Below, piece after piece: positions 5,864 to 12,138 of a stretch of 12,138 nt of DNA (the first letter of the stretch is position 1; the number at the start of each line of letters is the position of its first letter). This DNA comes from M55B129 sp034189085 (GTDB lineage Bacteria > Bacillota > Dethiobacteria > DTU022): contig JAXHVH010000050.1 of assembly GCA_034189085.1 (NCBI GenBank), positions 1 through 12,138 on the forward strand. Direction: 5' to 3'. The notes under the pieces are model-generated. The model saw nothing but the letters and a program-made list of their open reading frames with translations, did no database searches and was not told the DNA's origin. A program made the translations under genes and the position numbers.

Positions 5864-6712
5864 ATGATCAAACTTGCTATAGCCAGCGGCAAGGGAGGCA
5901 CAGGCAAAACGACGGTAGCTGTCAATCTGGCCCTGGCCCTGGAAGATAAAAATGTTCAGTATCTAGACTGTGATGTGGAAGAACCGAATGCCCATCTTTT
6001 TTTAAAACCCGTTATTGAAAATTCGCGGGAAGTGGGAATACCTGTACCTAAAATTAATTTTGACCATTGCAATTTTTGCGGGCGCTGTGCCGAAGTGTGT
6101 GCTTTTAATGCCCTGGCTGTTTTTCAGGATAAGGTAATGGTTTTTGAGGAGCTCTGCCATGGCTGTGGCAGCTGTTCTTATCTTTGCCCTGAAAAAGCAA
6201 TTACGGAGGCTGAAAGGCCTATCGGTCTGCTTGAAGAAGGAACTGCCGGCGGAATTAAATTTGCTCACGGCCGTCTCAATACGGGTGAGGCTATGTCTCC
6301 CCCGCTGATTGAGGCTGTCAAAAAGGTTTCAACTCCCGGATATATCAATATTATTGATGCACCACCGGGGACATCCTGTCCGGTTGTCAGCGCTGTAGAG
6401 GGTTGTGATTACTGCCTGCTTGTAACCGAACCCACCCCTTTCGGTTTAAATGATCTTGATCTTGCTTATCAAATGGTGACCAAAATGGGCATACCCTCGG
6501 GGGTACTCATAAATCGTTCGGATCTCGGTGATGACAGGGTGGAGGAATACTGCCGCGATAAAGGCCTGGCCATTTTACAGAAGGTACCATGGGATAGGGA
6601 ACTGGCTTCCCTTTATGCTCGTGGTGAACCGGTGGTAAAACACCTGGATCACTGGCGGGTGCGTTTTCGCGAGCTGTTCGATAAAATTTCTGCGGCATTG
6701 AAGGAGGCTTAA
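5864..6712 (+). CDS. MinD-like ATPase with inserted two-[4Fe-4S] ferredoxin domain (first of pair)
   Basis: This is a 282-residue cytoplasmic P-loop ATPase of the MinD/ParA superfamily (COG1149). The deviant Walker A is SGKGGTGKTT (8-17), with signature K10, and DCDVEEPN (35-42) contains the switch I Asp. A bacterial ferredoxin domain is inserted next, with C69-x2-C72-x2-C75-x3-C79 and C98-x2-C101-x2-C104-x3-C108, predicted to hold two [4Fe-4S] clusters. The ATPase fold then resumes with IIDAPPGTSCP (163-173). The family presumably couples ATP hydrolysis to electron transfer or cluster handling; ORP3 and ORP4 of the Desulfovibrio orange-protein complex have this architecture. The ATG at 5864 follows GGAG (5853-5856) by seven bases. 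It stops five bases before the next gene, so the pair is surely co-transcribed and probably acts as a heteromer. Confidence 0.92.
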   Translation: MIKLAIASGKGGTGKTTVAVNLALALEDKNVQYLDCDVEEPNAHLFLKPVIENSREVGIPVPKINFDHCNFCGRCAEVCAFNALAVFQDKVMVFEELCHGCGSCSYLCPEKAITEAERPIGLLEEGTAGGIKFAHGRLNTGEAMSPPLIEAVKKVSTPGYINIIDAPPGTSCPVVSAVEGCDYCLLVTEPTPFGLNDLDLAYQMVTKMGIPSGVLINRSDLGDDRVEEYCRDKGLAILQKVPWDRELASLYARGEPVVKHLDHWRVRFRELFDKISAALKEA

Positions 6713-6717
6713 TCACA

Positions 6718-7581
6718 TTGAAAAAAATAACTGTGATCAGCGGTAAGGGCGGAACTGGCAAGACTTCTCTGGTTGGTTCTTTTGCAGCCCTGGCCTCCAG
6801 GAACGCTGTTTTTGTCGATGCCGATGTCGATGCAGCCAACCTGAGCCTGATTATGCATCCGCGGTTGCTGGAAGAGCATGAATTTACTGCTTCGCAAACT
6901 GCTTCTATCGATCTTTCTGAATGCACTCAATGTGGGTTATGTCGTGACCTGTGCCGTTTTGAAGCAATTTCTGAAGAATATATTGTTGATCCTGTTGCCT
7001 GTGAAGGTTGTGGATTCTGTTCATACACCTGTCCGGTAGAGGCGATAAAGATGGAGGATCGGGTTTCCGGTAAATGGTTTGTATCGGAGACACCTTTCGG
7101 GACCCTGGTTCATGCCCGGCTGGGCATAGCAGAAGAAAATTCAGGCAAGCTGGTTACCACCATTCGCAACAGGGGAGCAGAGCTGGCGGAGGCTGGAGGC
7201 AAAGGCTACCTGCTTATTGATGGTCCTCCTGGTATTGGCTGCCCGGTAATTGCTTCTTTATCGGGAGTTGACGCAGCGCTGATCGTTACCGAGCCGACAG
7301 TTTCGGGGATTCATGATCTTGAGCGCGTGCTGGCTGTCTGTCGCCATTTCGGGATTACGGCATCGGTATGTATCAATCGATATGATCTGGATGAGGATCA
7401 AACTCAGGCTATCGATTCCTTTTGCCGTAAAGAAAAAATTAATCTGGCTGGAAAAATCCCCTTTGATCGGATTGTTGTTGAAGCTATGGTTAAGGGAATG
7501 CCAGTTGTTGAATACAGTGATGGCCCGGTCAGTAAAAGGGTGCGGTCAGTCTGGGGAAGTCTTATTGATGAATTGAACTGA
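6718..7581 (+). CDS. MinD-like ATPase with inserted two-[4Fe-4S] ferredoxin domain (second of pair)
   Basis: This is a 287-residue paralogue of the preceding gene with the same order of parts. Walker A is SGKGGTGKTS (8-17) and switch I is DADVDAAN (34-41). Ferredoxin cysteines are C69, C72, C75, C79 and C95, C98, C101, C105, and the Walker B-like segment is LIDGPPGIGCP (166-176). All eight cluster ligands are intact. Overall similarity to the first copy is moderate, indicating an old, specialised pair rather than a recent duplication. The start is a TTG at 6718, ten bases after AAGGAGG (6701-6707), which lies in the last codons of the first copy and suggests coupled translation. After it stops there is a 137-bp AT-rich gap with the promoter of the DUF134 gene; no clear terminator hairpin was seen. 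Confidence 0.92.
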   Translation: MKKITVISGKGGTGKTSLVGSFAALASRNAVFVDADVDAANLSLIMHPRLLEEHEFTASQTASIDLSECTQCGLCRDLCRFEAISEEYIVDPVACEGCGFCSYTCPVEAIKMEDRVSGKWFVSETPFGTLVHARLGIAEENSGKLVTTIRNRGAELAEAGGKGYLLIDGPPGIGCPVIASLSGVDAALIVTEPTVSGIHDLERVLAVCRHFGITASVCINRYDLDEDQTQAIDSFCRKEKINLAGKIPFDRIVVEAMVKGMPVVEYSDGPVSKRVRSVWGSLIDELN

Positions 7582-7651
7582 GATGTGATTCATATTTTGT
7601 GATAAGGGCAAATACCGTCTAAAAAATATACATTAAAAATATTTATCAGTA

Positions 7652-7703
7652 TTGATTTTCATGGTAGTTTTTGTTAAAATAAATGATAGTAATATAATAT
7701 AAT
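7652..7703 (+). promoter_or_regulatory. Promoter region of the DUF134 gene (two overlapping candidates)
   Basis: TTGATT (7652-7657) is 17 bases from TAAAAT (7675-7680), and TTGTTA (7671-7676) is 16 bases from a perfect TATAAT (7693-7698), which is immediately repeated as TATAAT at 7698-7703. The first pair gives a leader of about 32 bases. The second would start transcription almost on the ribosome binding site AAAGGAG (7705-7711). Just upstream, AAATAT and ATATTT (within 7624-7644) form an imperfect AT-rich dyad resembling the one in the mrp leader. Confidence 0.5.
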
Positions 7704-7718
7704 TAAAGGAGTTCTAAG

Positions 7719-8108
7719 ATGCCGCGTCCACATAAACCTCGTCTGGTCAGTGCAATGCCGCGGTTTACTTACTTTAAACCGACCGGTATACCCATTCCTT
7801 TGCTCACTGAGATTGTGCTCACGGTTGATGAACTGGAAGCTATTCGTCTTAAAGATATGGAGAAACTTGAACAGAATGAATGTGCCGCCAGGATGAACAT
7901 TGCTCAAAGCACTCTGCAGAGGATTCTGGTATCGGCTCATGAAAAGATAGCCCGTTCCATTGTGGAGGGGAAAGCCCTGCGTATCCACGGTGGCCCTTAT
8001 GCCCTGGAAGGTGAAGTGCTTTGCACCCGCTGCCGGAGAAGGAGACGTTTCGGGGAGGCAGCGTTGGAAAATTGCCCGGACTGCCAGAGTTTGCGCAGTA
8101 ATCGGTAG
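7719..8108 (+). CDS. DUF134 / UPF0251 family helix-turn-helix DNA-binding protein
   Basis: This is a 129-residue predicted transcriptional regulator (COG1342). The opening MPRPHKPRLVSAMPRFTYFKPTGIP is the family N-terminus. Residues about 35-85 (LTVDELEAIRLKDMEKL through STLQRILVSAHEKIA) resemble a sigma-70 region 4-type helix-turn-helix, followed by GKALRIHGG (85-92). A C-terminal C102-x2-C105 and C119-x2-C122 pair around a run of arginines should form a zinc ribbon or bind another metal. AAAGGAG (7705-7711) lies seven bases before the ATG. It follows the minD-like pair but has its own promoter region. It is the only DNA-binding protein here, so it is the natural candidate regulator of the metallocluster operon and perhaps of itself. 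In the comparable Desulfovibrio locus that place is taken by a sigma-54 activator. Confidence 0.9.
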   Translation: MPRPHKPRLVSAMPRFTYFKPTGIPIPLLTEIVLTVDELEAIRLKDMEKLEQNECAARMNIAQSTLQRILVSAHEKIARSIVEGKALRIHGGPYALEGEVLCTRCRRRRRFGEAALENCPDCQSLRSNR

Positions 8109-8138
8109 CTGGTTAAAAGATATTAAGGCGAAGTAAAG

Positions 8139-8162
8139 CCGCCCTTCAAGGGCGGTATATTT
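8139..8162 (+). terminator. Hairpin after the DUF134 gene, possible terminator
   Basis: CCGCCC (8139-8144) and GGGCGG (8150-8155) form a six-pair GC stem with a TTCAA loop, extendable by T:A pairs. TATATTT (8156-8162) follows. It lies 31 bases after the DUF134 stop and could end that transcript, but the T-tract is interrupted. It could equally be the first helix of the structured element that continues to the right. Confidence 0.45.
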
Positions 8163-8166
8163 ATGT

Positions 8167-8258
8167 ATGTCCGGACATGGTGCAGTCTAATGGGTGATAG
8201 TCCCGAACGCACCAGCCAGAGAGAAATATGTAACCAGGGCCGGGCATGCCCATCCTGG
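8167..8258 (+). ncRNA. Candidate structured RNA or group II intron domain I remnant
   Basis: Three further dyads follow closely. ATGTCCGGACAT (8167-8178) is a perfect palindrome. TGGTGC (8178-8183) pairs with GCACCA (8209-8214), enclosing GGG-TGATAGT-CCC (8192-8204). CCAGG (8234-8238) pairs with CCTGG (8254-8258), enclosing GGGC-AT-GCCC (8242-8251). The GGGTGATAGTCCCG loop recalls the GGTGAAAGTCC-type stem seen in domain I of bacterial group II introns. No reverse transcriptase, domain V or 3' boundary was found, so if it is an intron only a 5' fragment remains. An unrelated small RNA or leader is the alternative; recognition is by eye only. Confidence 0.3.
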
Positions 8259-8408
8259 CGTGAAGTATTAAGGGAAATAATGGCACATCTTCGCCAGTTT
8301 TGTAAAAGTCAGCTCATGCTGCACTTCTTAAAAAAACTTGCCAGTTATCTCCAAAGATAATAAGCTATAAATGTTGCAGCGCAGTTTATTAACAGTAGGA
8401 GTCGAAAA

Positions 8409-9392
8409 ATGAAACTTTCAATTAATTTAAAGGATGAAAATTCGGCAGGAATTTGTTATGGTATCGCTGCTTATTCATTATGGGGAATCCTTCCTCTTTA
8501 CTGGAAGTTGATGGAGTCGGTGCCCGCCCTGGAGATACTGGCTCACAGGATATGCTGGTCCTTCATTTTTATGCTCCTGGTGGTTTATTTTTATCGCAAA
8601 CGGAGCGTAATTTCCGCAATTATCGCCAACAGAAAAAAATTGTTTCTTATTTTCCTCTGCGGTTTTATCGTCAGCGCAAACTGGTTCACCTATATATATG
8701 CAGTTAACAGTGGCCATGTTATTGAATCAAGCATGGGTTATTTTATCAACCCGCTGGTGGTTGTTTTGCTCGGAGTGACCGTGCTCCATGAGCATCTCGG
8801 ACGCTGGCAGCTTGTGGCGATTATTCTGGCATCTATGGGAGTGCTGATTATAACAATTCAGTATGGACGTATCCCCTGGATAGCCCTCATTTTGGCTGGT
8901 ACTTTTGCTCTTTACGGGCTGATTAAAAAAATAATCCATGTAGATTCTTTGGCCGGTCTGGTCCTGGAAACTTTTATTGTTATGCCCATTGCCCTGACCT
9001 ATATTGCCTTTCTGGAAATAGGAGGGCAGGGCTCTTTAGGCTCTTCCGGTCCGGCAGTTATTCTGACACTTGCCGGAACCGGAGTCGTCACCGCTATCCC
9101 CCTTATTTTTTATGCACGAGGTATTGAGAGGATCACTTTTTCGATGATGGGTTTTCTCCAGTATATTGCTCCTACACTGCAGTTATTTTTGGGAATATTT
9201 ATATTCAAGGAGTATTTCTCCCTTTCTCACTTTATAAGTTTCTGTTTTATCTGGGCAGCCCTGGTGATTTTTACCCTTGCCAACACCAATGTTTTGAAAG
9301 AGCGCAGCACTGTTGGGCAGAAGGTGGAAGCTGCTGGCATGGAGAAAAAAAAATCTAAGCCCTGGCATTTGTTGAACTGTACTCTGGTATGA
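8409..9392 (+). CDS. rarD: RarD-type EamA/DMT-superfamily transporter
   Basis: This is an inner-membrane transporter of 327 residues with about ten hydrophobic segments (two EamA repeats). RarD marks are GIAAYSLWGILPLYWK (18-33), LAHRICWS (44-51), NWFTYIYAVNSGHVIESSMGYFINPL near 91-116 and the second-repeat GTGVVTAIPLIFYARG. The family's substrates are unsettled; RarD was named from a chloramphenicol-sensitivity phenotype and transport of metabolites or amino acids is assumed. The usual length is near 300; the C-terminus here is longer, with a polar, lysine-rich tail (about 297-327). AGGAG (8397-8401) precedes the ATG at 8409 by seven bases. It points the same way as the two MFS genes that follow 72 bp later, but no functional link to the metallocluster genes is evident. 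Confidence 0.87.
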   Translation: MKLSINLKDENSAGICYGIAAYSLWGILPLYWKLMESVPALEILAHRICWSFIFMLLVVYFYRKRSVISAIIANRKKLFLIFLCGFIVSANWFTYIYAVNSGHVIESSMGYFINPLVVVLLGVTVLHEHLGRWQLVAIILASMGVLIITIQYGRIPWIALILAGTFALYGLIKKIIHVDSLAGLVLETFIVMPIALTYIAFLEIGGQGSLGSSGPAVILTLAGTGVVTAIPLIFYARGIERITFSMMGFLQYIAPTLQLFLGIFIFKEYFSLSHFISFCFIWAALVIFTLANTNVLKERSTVGQKVEAAGMEKKKSKPWHLLNCTLV

Positions 9393-9464
9393 ATTGTCCG
9401 CTGCTGTTTCAGGGGTGGGTAAATGCAAGCTTTTTCTGCTGCACGGTAAAACCGAAGATGAAGA

Positions 9465-10673
9465 ATGAAAGCGATGATTCAGAATATGACGACCCGTGAA
9501 AAAACAATCAACAGGCCTCCTCTGTGGACTGCAAATTTTATCTGGGTTTGCCTGGTGACACTAAGTATTACTTTTGTCTTTCATTGTTTCAATGCTACTC
9601 TGCCTGTATATATAAATACGTATGGAGGAACTGTTAAATATGCCGGTCTGGCACTGACAGCATTAACTGTTGCTGCTATTGTTGTGAGGCCGATGGCGGG
9701 GGTATTCCTTGATCGCTACGGCAGAAAAGTAGTTTTGATCCTGGGGGTTTTTCTCTTTATTTTACCCGTGGGTTTTTATCTGATGATGCTTCCTGTATAC
9801 CTGTTGATCATTTTCCGCTTTGTGCAGGGAATCGGCTGGGGTTCCGGCCATACGGCAACTGGAACCATTGCCCTTGATGTTATCCCGGGGGAGCGACTTG
9901 GAGAAGGTCTCGGCATTTACAGCTTGCTTAACAGCGTTTCCATGTCTTTTGCCCCGGCTCTTTCTCTGTGGTTGATCGACGCCTTCTCTTTTGAAAGATT
10001 ATTTCTTGTCTGTTTGTTCATCGGAGCAGCGGCTTTCTTGATGTCCTTTTTGATAAAATATCCGCAGATGAAGAAACAGCCTGGAAGTGGTTCCATCAGT
10101 ATAGAAAAAACATCAATTAGGCCGTCGATAATTATTTTGTTTATTGTTTTTACCCACAGTGCCCCGCTCTCATTCCTGCCTCTATTTGCAATTGAACGGG
10201 GTTTGCCGACGGCTGGCATTTTTTTTACAGCTGTAGCCCTGTCGGCCCTTGTCTCCAGGTTTATCTCAGGAATTCTCCTTGATCGATTGCCTGAAAAGGG
10301 ATACGATATTAATATTATTATCGGTACCCTATCCACTATTACAGCTCTCTTCATCCTGGCCCGGACAAGCGGAACAGCGCACCTGTTGCTCGGGGGTATT
10401 TTTTACGGTTTCGGTTTTGGAGTTTTGCAGTTGACACTGCACCTGCTGTCCGTGATGAATGCTCCTGTTGCCAGGAAAGCGATGGCTAATGCTACATACT
10501 GGACCGCTTATGATGCCGGTGTGTCTGCCGGTTCTTTTTTCTGGGGTTTTGTTGCTGTAGCCCTTGGATTTAGCTCTATGTTTAATCTAACCGTAATACC
10601 GGTGATCATTTCCTTTGCCCTCTATCTTTTCTGGCGAATCAAACTTTTACAGCTGCAACCAGGGATGGGATAG
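9465..10673 (+). CDS. MFS transporter, first of a tandem pair
   Basis: This is a major facilitator superfamily permease of about 402 residues with twelve predicted membrane segments. MFS motif A is GVFLDRYGRK (79-88) in the loop between helices 2 and 3. RFVQGIGWGSGHTATG (118-133) spans helix 4 and its following loop, and a degenerate motif A, SRFISGILLDR (264-274), marks the second half. A polar central loop lies around 199-219. The start is uncertain: ATG codons occur at 9465, 9474 and 9486, none with a good ribosome binding site. The one at 9486 leaves nine residues before RPPLWTANF, nearly matching the second copy. The profile resembles sugar or drug efflux-type MFS proteins, but substrate and direction cannot be assigned. 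It is probably transcribed with, or just after, the RarD-type gene. Confidence 0.87.
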   Translation: MKAMIQNMTTREKTINRPPLWTANFIWVCLVTLSITFVFHCFNATLPVYINTYGGTVKYAGLALTALTVAAIVVRPMAGVFLDRYGRKVVLILGVFLFILPVGFYLMMLPVYLLIIFRFVQGIGWGSGHTATGTIALDVIPGERLGEGLGIYSLLNSVSMSFAPALSLWLIDAFSFERLFLVCLFIGAAAFLMSFLIKYPQMKKQPGSGSISIEKTSIRPSIIILFIVFTHSAPLSFLPLFAIERGLPTAGIFFTAVALSALVSRFISGILLDRLPEKGYDINIIIGTLSTITALFILARTSGTAHLLLGGIFYGFGFGVLQLTLHLLSVMNAPVARKAMANATYWTAYDAGVSAGSFFWGFVAVALGFSSMFNLTVIPVIISFALYLFWRIKLLQLQPGMG

Positions 10674-10786
10674 CGGGTGGACAATTGATCTCTTTTGCGG
10701 CTGTAACCGGTAAGCAAAATCAAGATGTCCTTCTTAGAAGCATAAATAATGAGATGGCAGATATGAGGTTTACTGAATAACATTGG

Positions 10787-10816
10787 TGCCGGGGGAGAAA
10801 GCAACAGACTCCGGCA
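10787..10816 (+). repeat. Bulged hairpin between the two MFS genes
   Basis: TGCC (10787-10790) pairs with GGCA (10813-10816) and GGAG (10794-10797) with CTCC (10809-10812), giving an eight-pair stem with a three-G bulge on the left arm and an eleven-base loop. No T-run follows, so a terminator is unlikely; an mRNA-stability or leader element of the second MFS gene is possible. The rest of the 214-bp gap (10674-10887) shows nothing clear. Confidence 0.3.
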
Positions 10817-10887
10817 GAGTTTAGAATGCTAATCAGGGTGTATAGTTTTAGGAATCGGTTCAGCTATTACAGGATGGTGATTATTCC

Positions 10888-12084
10888 TTGACCAAAACGG
10901 AAGAACAGAAACAGGCCCGGCCTCCCCTGTGGACGGCAAATTTCATTTTGATTTGTGTGGTAACCATCTGTATCAGTTTCCTCTTTCACAGTTTTAATAC
11001 GACTCTGCCTGTATATATGAACACTTTTGGGGGGACAGTTAAATATGCCGGATTAGCTCTAACTTCATTAACGATTGCGGCGATTCTGGTCAGACCGATT
11101 GCAGGGGTGTTCCTTGATCGCTACGGTCGTAAATTAATCCTGGTCCTGGGGATCCTTGTTTTTGTTCTGCCCATTGCTTTATATATTAAGATGCTGCCCA
11201 TCCTGCTGCTGGTCATTCTTCGTTTTGTCCAGGGCATCGGCTGGGGTGCCGGTCACACAGCAACCGGTGCTGTTGCGCTCGACATCATTCCCGGTGAACG
11301 AATGGGCGAAGGTCTTGGCATATACAGCCTGGTAAACAGCATTTCCATGGCTTTTGCCCCGGCTTTATCGCTGTGGCTGATCGATGCTTTTTCCTTTGAA
11401 AAAATGTTTCTCGTCTGCCTGATAGTTGGGTTGGCGGCTCTTGCGCTTTCCGCTGTTGTTAAATGCCCGCAGATTAAACCGCAGAAGAAAAACAGCGGTT
11501 TTGCCGTGGAAAAAACTTCTTTATGGCCTTCAATGGTTATCTTTTTCATTATTTTTACCCACAGTGCACTGGTATCGTTCTTACCCATTTTTGCTATTGA
11601 GCAGGGGCTGCAAACTGCAGGCATATTTTTTACAATACTGGCCTTGTCTGCACTCGTTTCCAGGTTTGTTTCAGGAATAATCCTGGATCGTTCCACGGAC
11701 AGGGGTTATGACATTAACATGATTGTGGGGACGGCGACGGTTGTTATCGCCCTGATTATCCTGGCTCGCACTACCGAAACCGTACACCTGGTCATTGGAG
11801 GAATATTTTACGGTTTTGGATTTGGTTTTTTGCAGCTGACCCTGCACCTGCTTGCCGTAATAAATGCTTCGAATGACAAGAAGGGAATGGCCAATGCAAC
11901 CTACTGGACGGCAGTTGATTTAGGGGTTTCCGCCGGTTCATTTTTCTGGGGTTTTATTGCCGCCGGGTTGGGTTTTTATTTAATGTTTAATCTAACCGTG
12001 GTGCCGGTAGTTATCTCTTATGTTTTTTATCAAATCTGGCGGGGGAAAATTATCGGTTTGCAACCAGATGCTGCTGACAAATAA
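10888..12084 (+). CDS. MFS transporter, second of a tandem pair
   Basis: This is an MFS permease of 398 residues, clearly paralogous to the preceding gene along its whole length; by eye well over half of the residues are identical. Shared blocks are RPPLWTANFI near the N-terminus, GGTVKYAGLALT (48-59), motif A GVFLDRYGRK (73-82), RFVQGIGWGAGHTATG and GGIFYGFGFG in the second half. Twelve membrane segments are expected. The start is a TTG at 10888, seven bases after GGTGA (10876-10880); no ATG lies between there and RPPLW. The polar central loop (about 192-212) is the least conserved part between the copies and may distinguish regulation or partners. Synonymous differences are numerous, so the duplication is not recent. 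The substrate is unknown. Confidence 0.88.
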   Translation: MTKTEEQKQARPPLWTANFILICVVTICISFLFHSFNTTLPVYMNTFGGTVKYAGLALTSLTIAAILVRPIAGVFLDRYGRKLILVLGILVFVLPIALYIKMLPILLLVILRFVQGIGWGAGHTATGAVALDIIPGERMGEGLGIYSLVNSISMAFAPALSLWLIDAFSFEKMFLVCLIVGLAALALSAVVKCPQIKPQKKNSGFAVEKTSLWPSMVIFFIIFTHSALVSFLPIFAIEQGLQTAGIFFTILALSALVSRFVSGIILDRSTDRGYDINMIVGTATVVIALIILARTTETVHLVIGGIFYGFGFGFLQLTLHLLAVINASNDKKGMANATYWTAVDLGVSAGSFFWGFIAAGLGFYLMFNLTVVPVVISYVFYQIWRGKIIGLQPDAADK

Positions 12085-12106
12085 ATTAAAAGAAAACCGC
12101 CGGTTG

Positions 12107-12135
12107 TAGACAATCAAAGAATTGAATGATATAAT
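12107..12135 (+). promoter_or_regulatory. Sigma-A-type promoter pointing off the right edge
   Basis: TAGACA (12107-12112, five of six) is exactly 17 bases from a perfect TATAAT (12130-12135). It follows the second MFS gene and would drive a gene beyond the window. The preceding AACC-GCC-GGTT dyad (12096-12106) is too short to be a convincing terminator. Confidence 0.5.
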
Positions 12136-12138
12136 ATC

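Larger units (their letters stand above)
8109..8408 (+). other. 300-bp non-coding stretch with nested inverted repeats
   Basis: Between the DUF134 gene and the RarD-type gene there is no credible coding region. A 65-codon open frame at 8163-8360 lacks a ribosome binding site and overlaps the dyads. The left half (about 8139-8258) contains four inverted repeats in a row, described in separate entries. The right half (about 8265-8408) is more AT-rich, without a strong dyad, and supplies the AGGAG (8397-8401) of the next gene. No well-spaced promoter was found by eye, although GATAAT (8356-8361) and TATAAA (8366-8371) could be -10 boxes. Confidence 0.6.

Noticed and set aside
4815..7581. A nitrogen-fixation (nif) gene cluster
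   Set aside because: The NifX-like and Mrp-like families occur in many anaerobes without nitrogenase, and no nifH, nifD, nifK, nifE, nifN or NifB radical SAM gene is present.
8178..8258. Cobalamin riboswitch suggested by the GGGTGATAGTCCC stem
   Set aside because: The conserved B12-box and the GCTGCCCCCGCAACTG-type core are absent, and the next gene has no cobalamin link.
8163..8360. Open frame of 65 codons between the DUF134 and RarD-type genes
   Set aside because: It has no ribosome binding site and sits on the nested inverted repeats, so the sequence is better explained as structured non-coding DNA. It has no recognisable domain.
1..12138. CRISPR arrays, tRNA or rRNA genes, insertion sequences
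   Set aside because: No regularly spaced repeats, no tRNA-like cloverleaf or rRNA sequence, and no transposase or flanking direct repeats were seen when reading both strands.

Overview
The window looks like the chromosome of an anaerobic, Gram-positive-type bacterium, most likely a clostridial or related Firmicute. The basis is strong AGGAGG-type ribosome binding sites, GTG and TTG starts, canonical TTGNNN-17-TATAAT-type promoters, moderate GC with AT-rich intergenic regions, and a gene set typical of strict anaerobes: paired ferredoxin-containing MinD-like ATPases, NifX-like proteins, a DUF134 regulator and a COG0731-type radical SAM enzyme. No taxon marker is present, so a closer assignment is not possible.

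Left part (1-2824): a glutamate formimidoyltransferase gene (ftcD) broken by an apparent one-base deletion, closely followed by a CPBP-family membrane protease. A DJ-1/PfpI-family protein comes next, with its own promoter.

Centre (2822-8108): a metallocluster-type locus. A radical SAM protein on the minus strand diverges from a rightward series: Mrp/NBP35-type ATPase, two small NifX-like (Nitro_FeMo-Co) proteins, a 247-bp gap with a strong hairpin, two consecutive MinD-like ATPases that each carry an inserted two-cluster ferredoxin domain, and a DUF134 (UPF0251) DNA-binding protein behind its own AT-rich promoter. The composition closely resembles the anaerobe-specific orange-protein (ORP) system of Desulfovibrio, in which NifX-like ORP, an Mrp-type ATPase and ferredoxin-MinD ATPases act together. 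The sigma-54 activator of that system is absent here; DUF134 is the only candidate regulator, and a radical SAM gene is divergent. A reasonable inference is that the Mrp and MinD-like ATPases load or sense a metal-sulfur cluster carried by the NifX-like proteins. The cluster type and cellular role cannot be read from sequence.

Right part (8109-12138): a 300-bp non-coding stretch with several nested inverted repeats, possibly a structured RNA or a group II intron domain I remnant. It is followed by a RarD-type EamA transporter and two tandem, closely related MFS transporters. A good promoter at the extreme right edge points out of the window.
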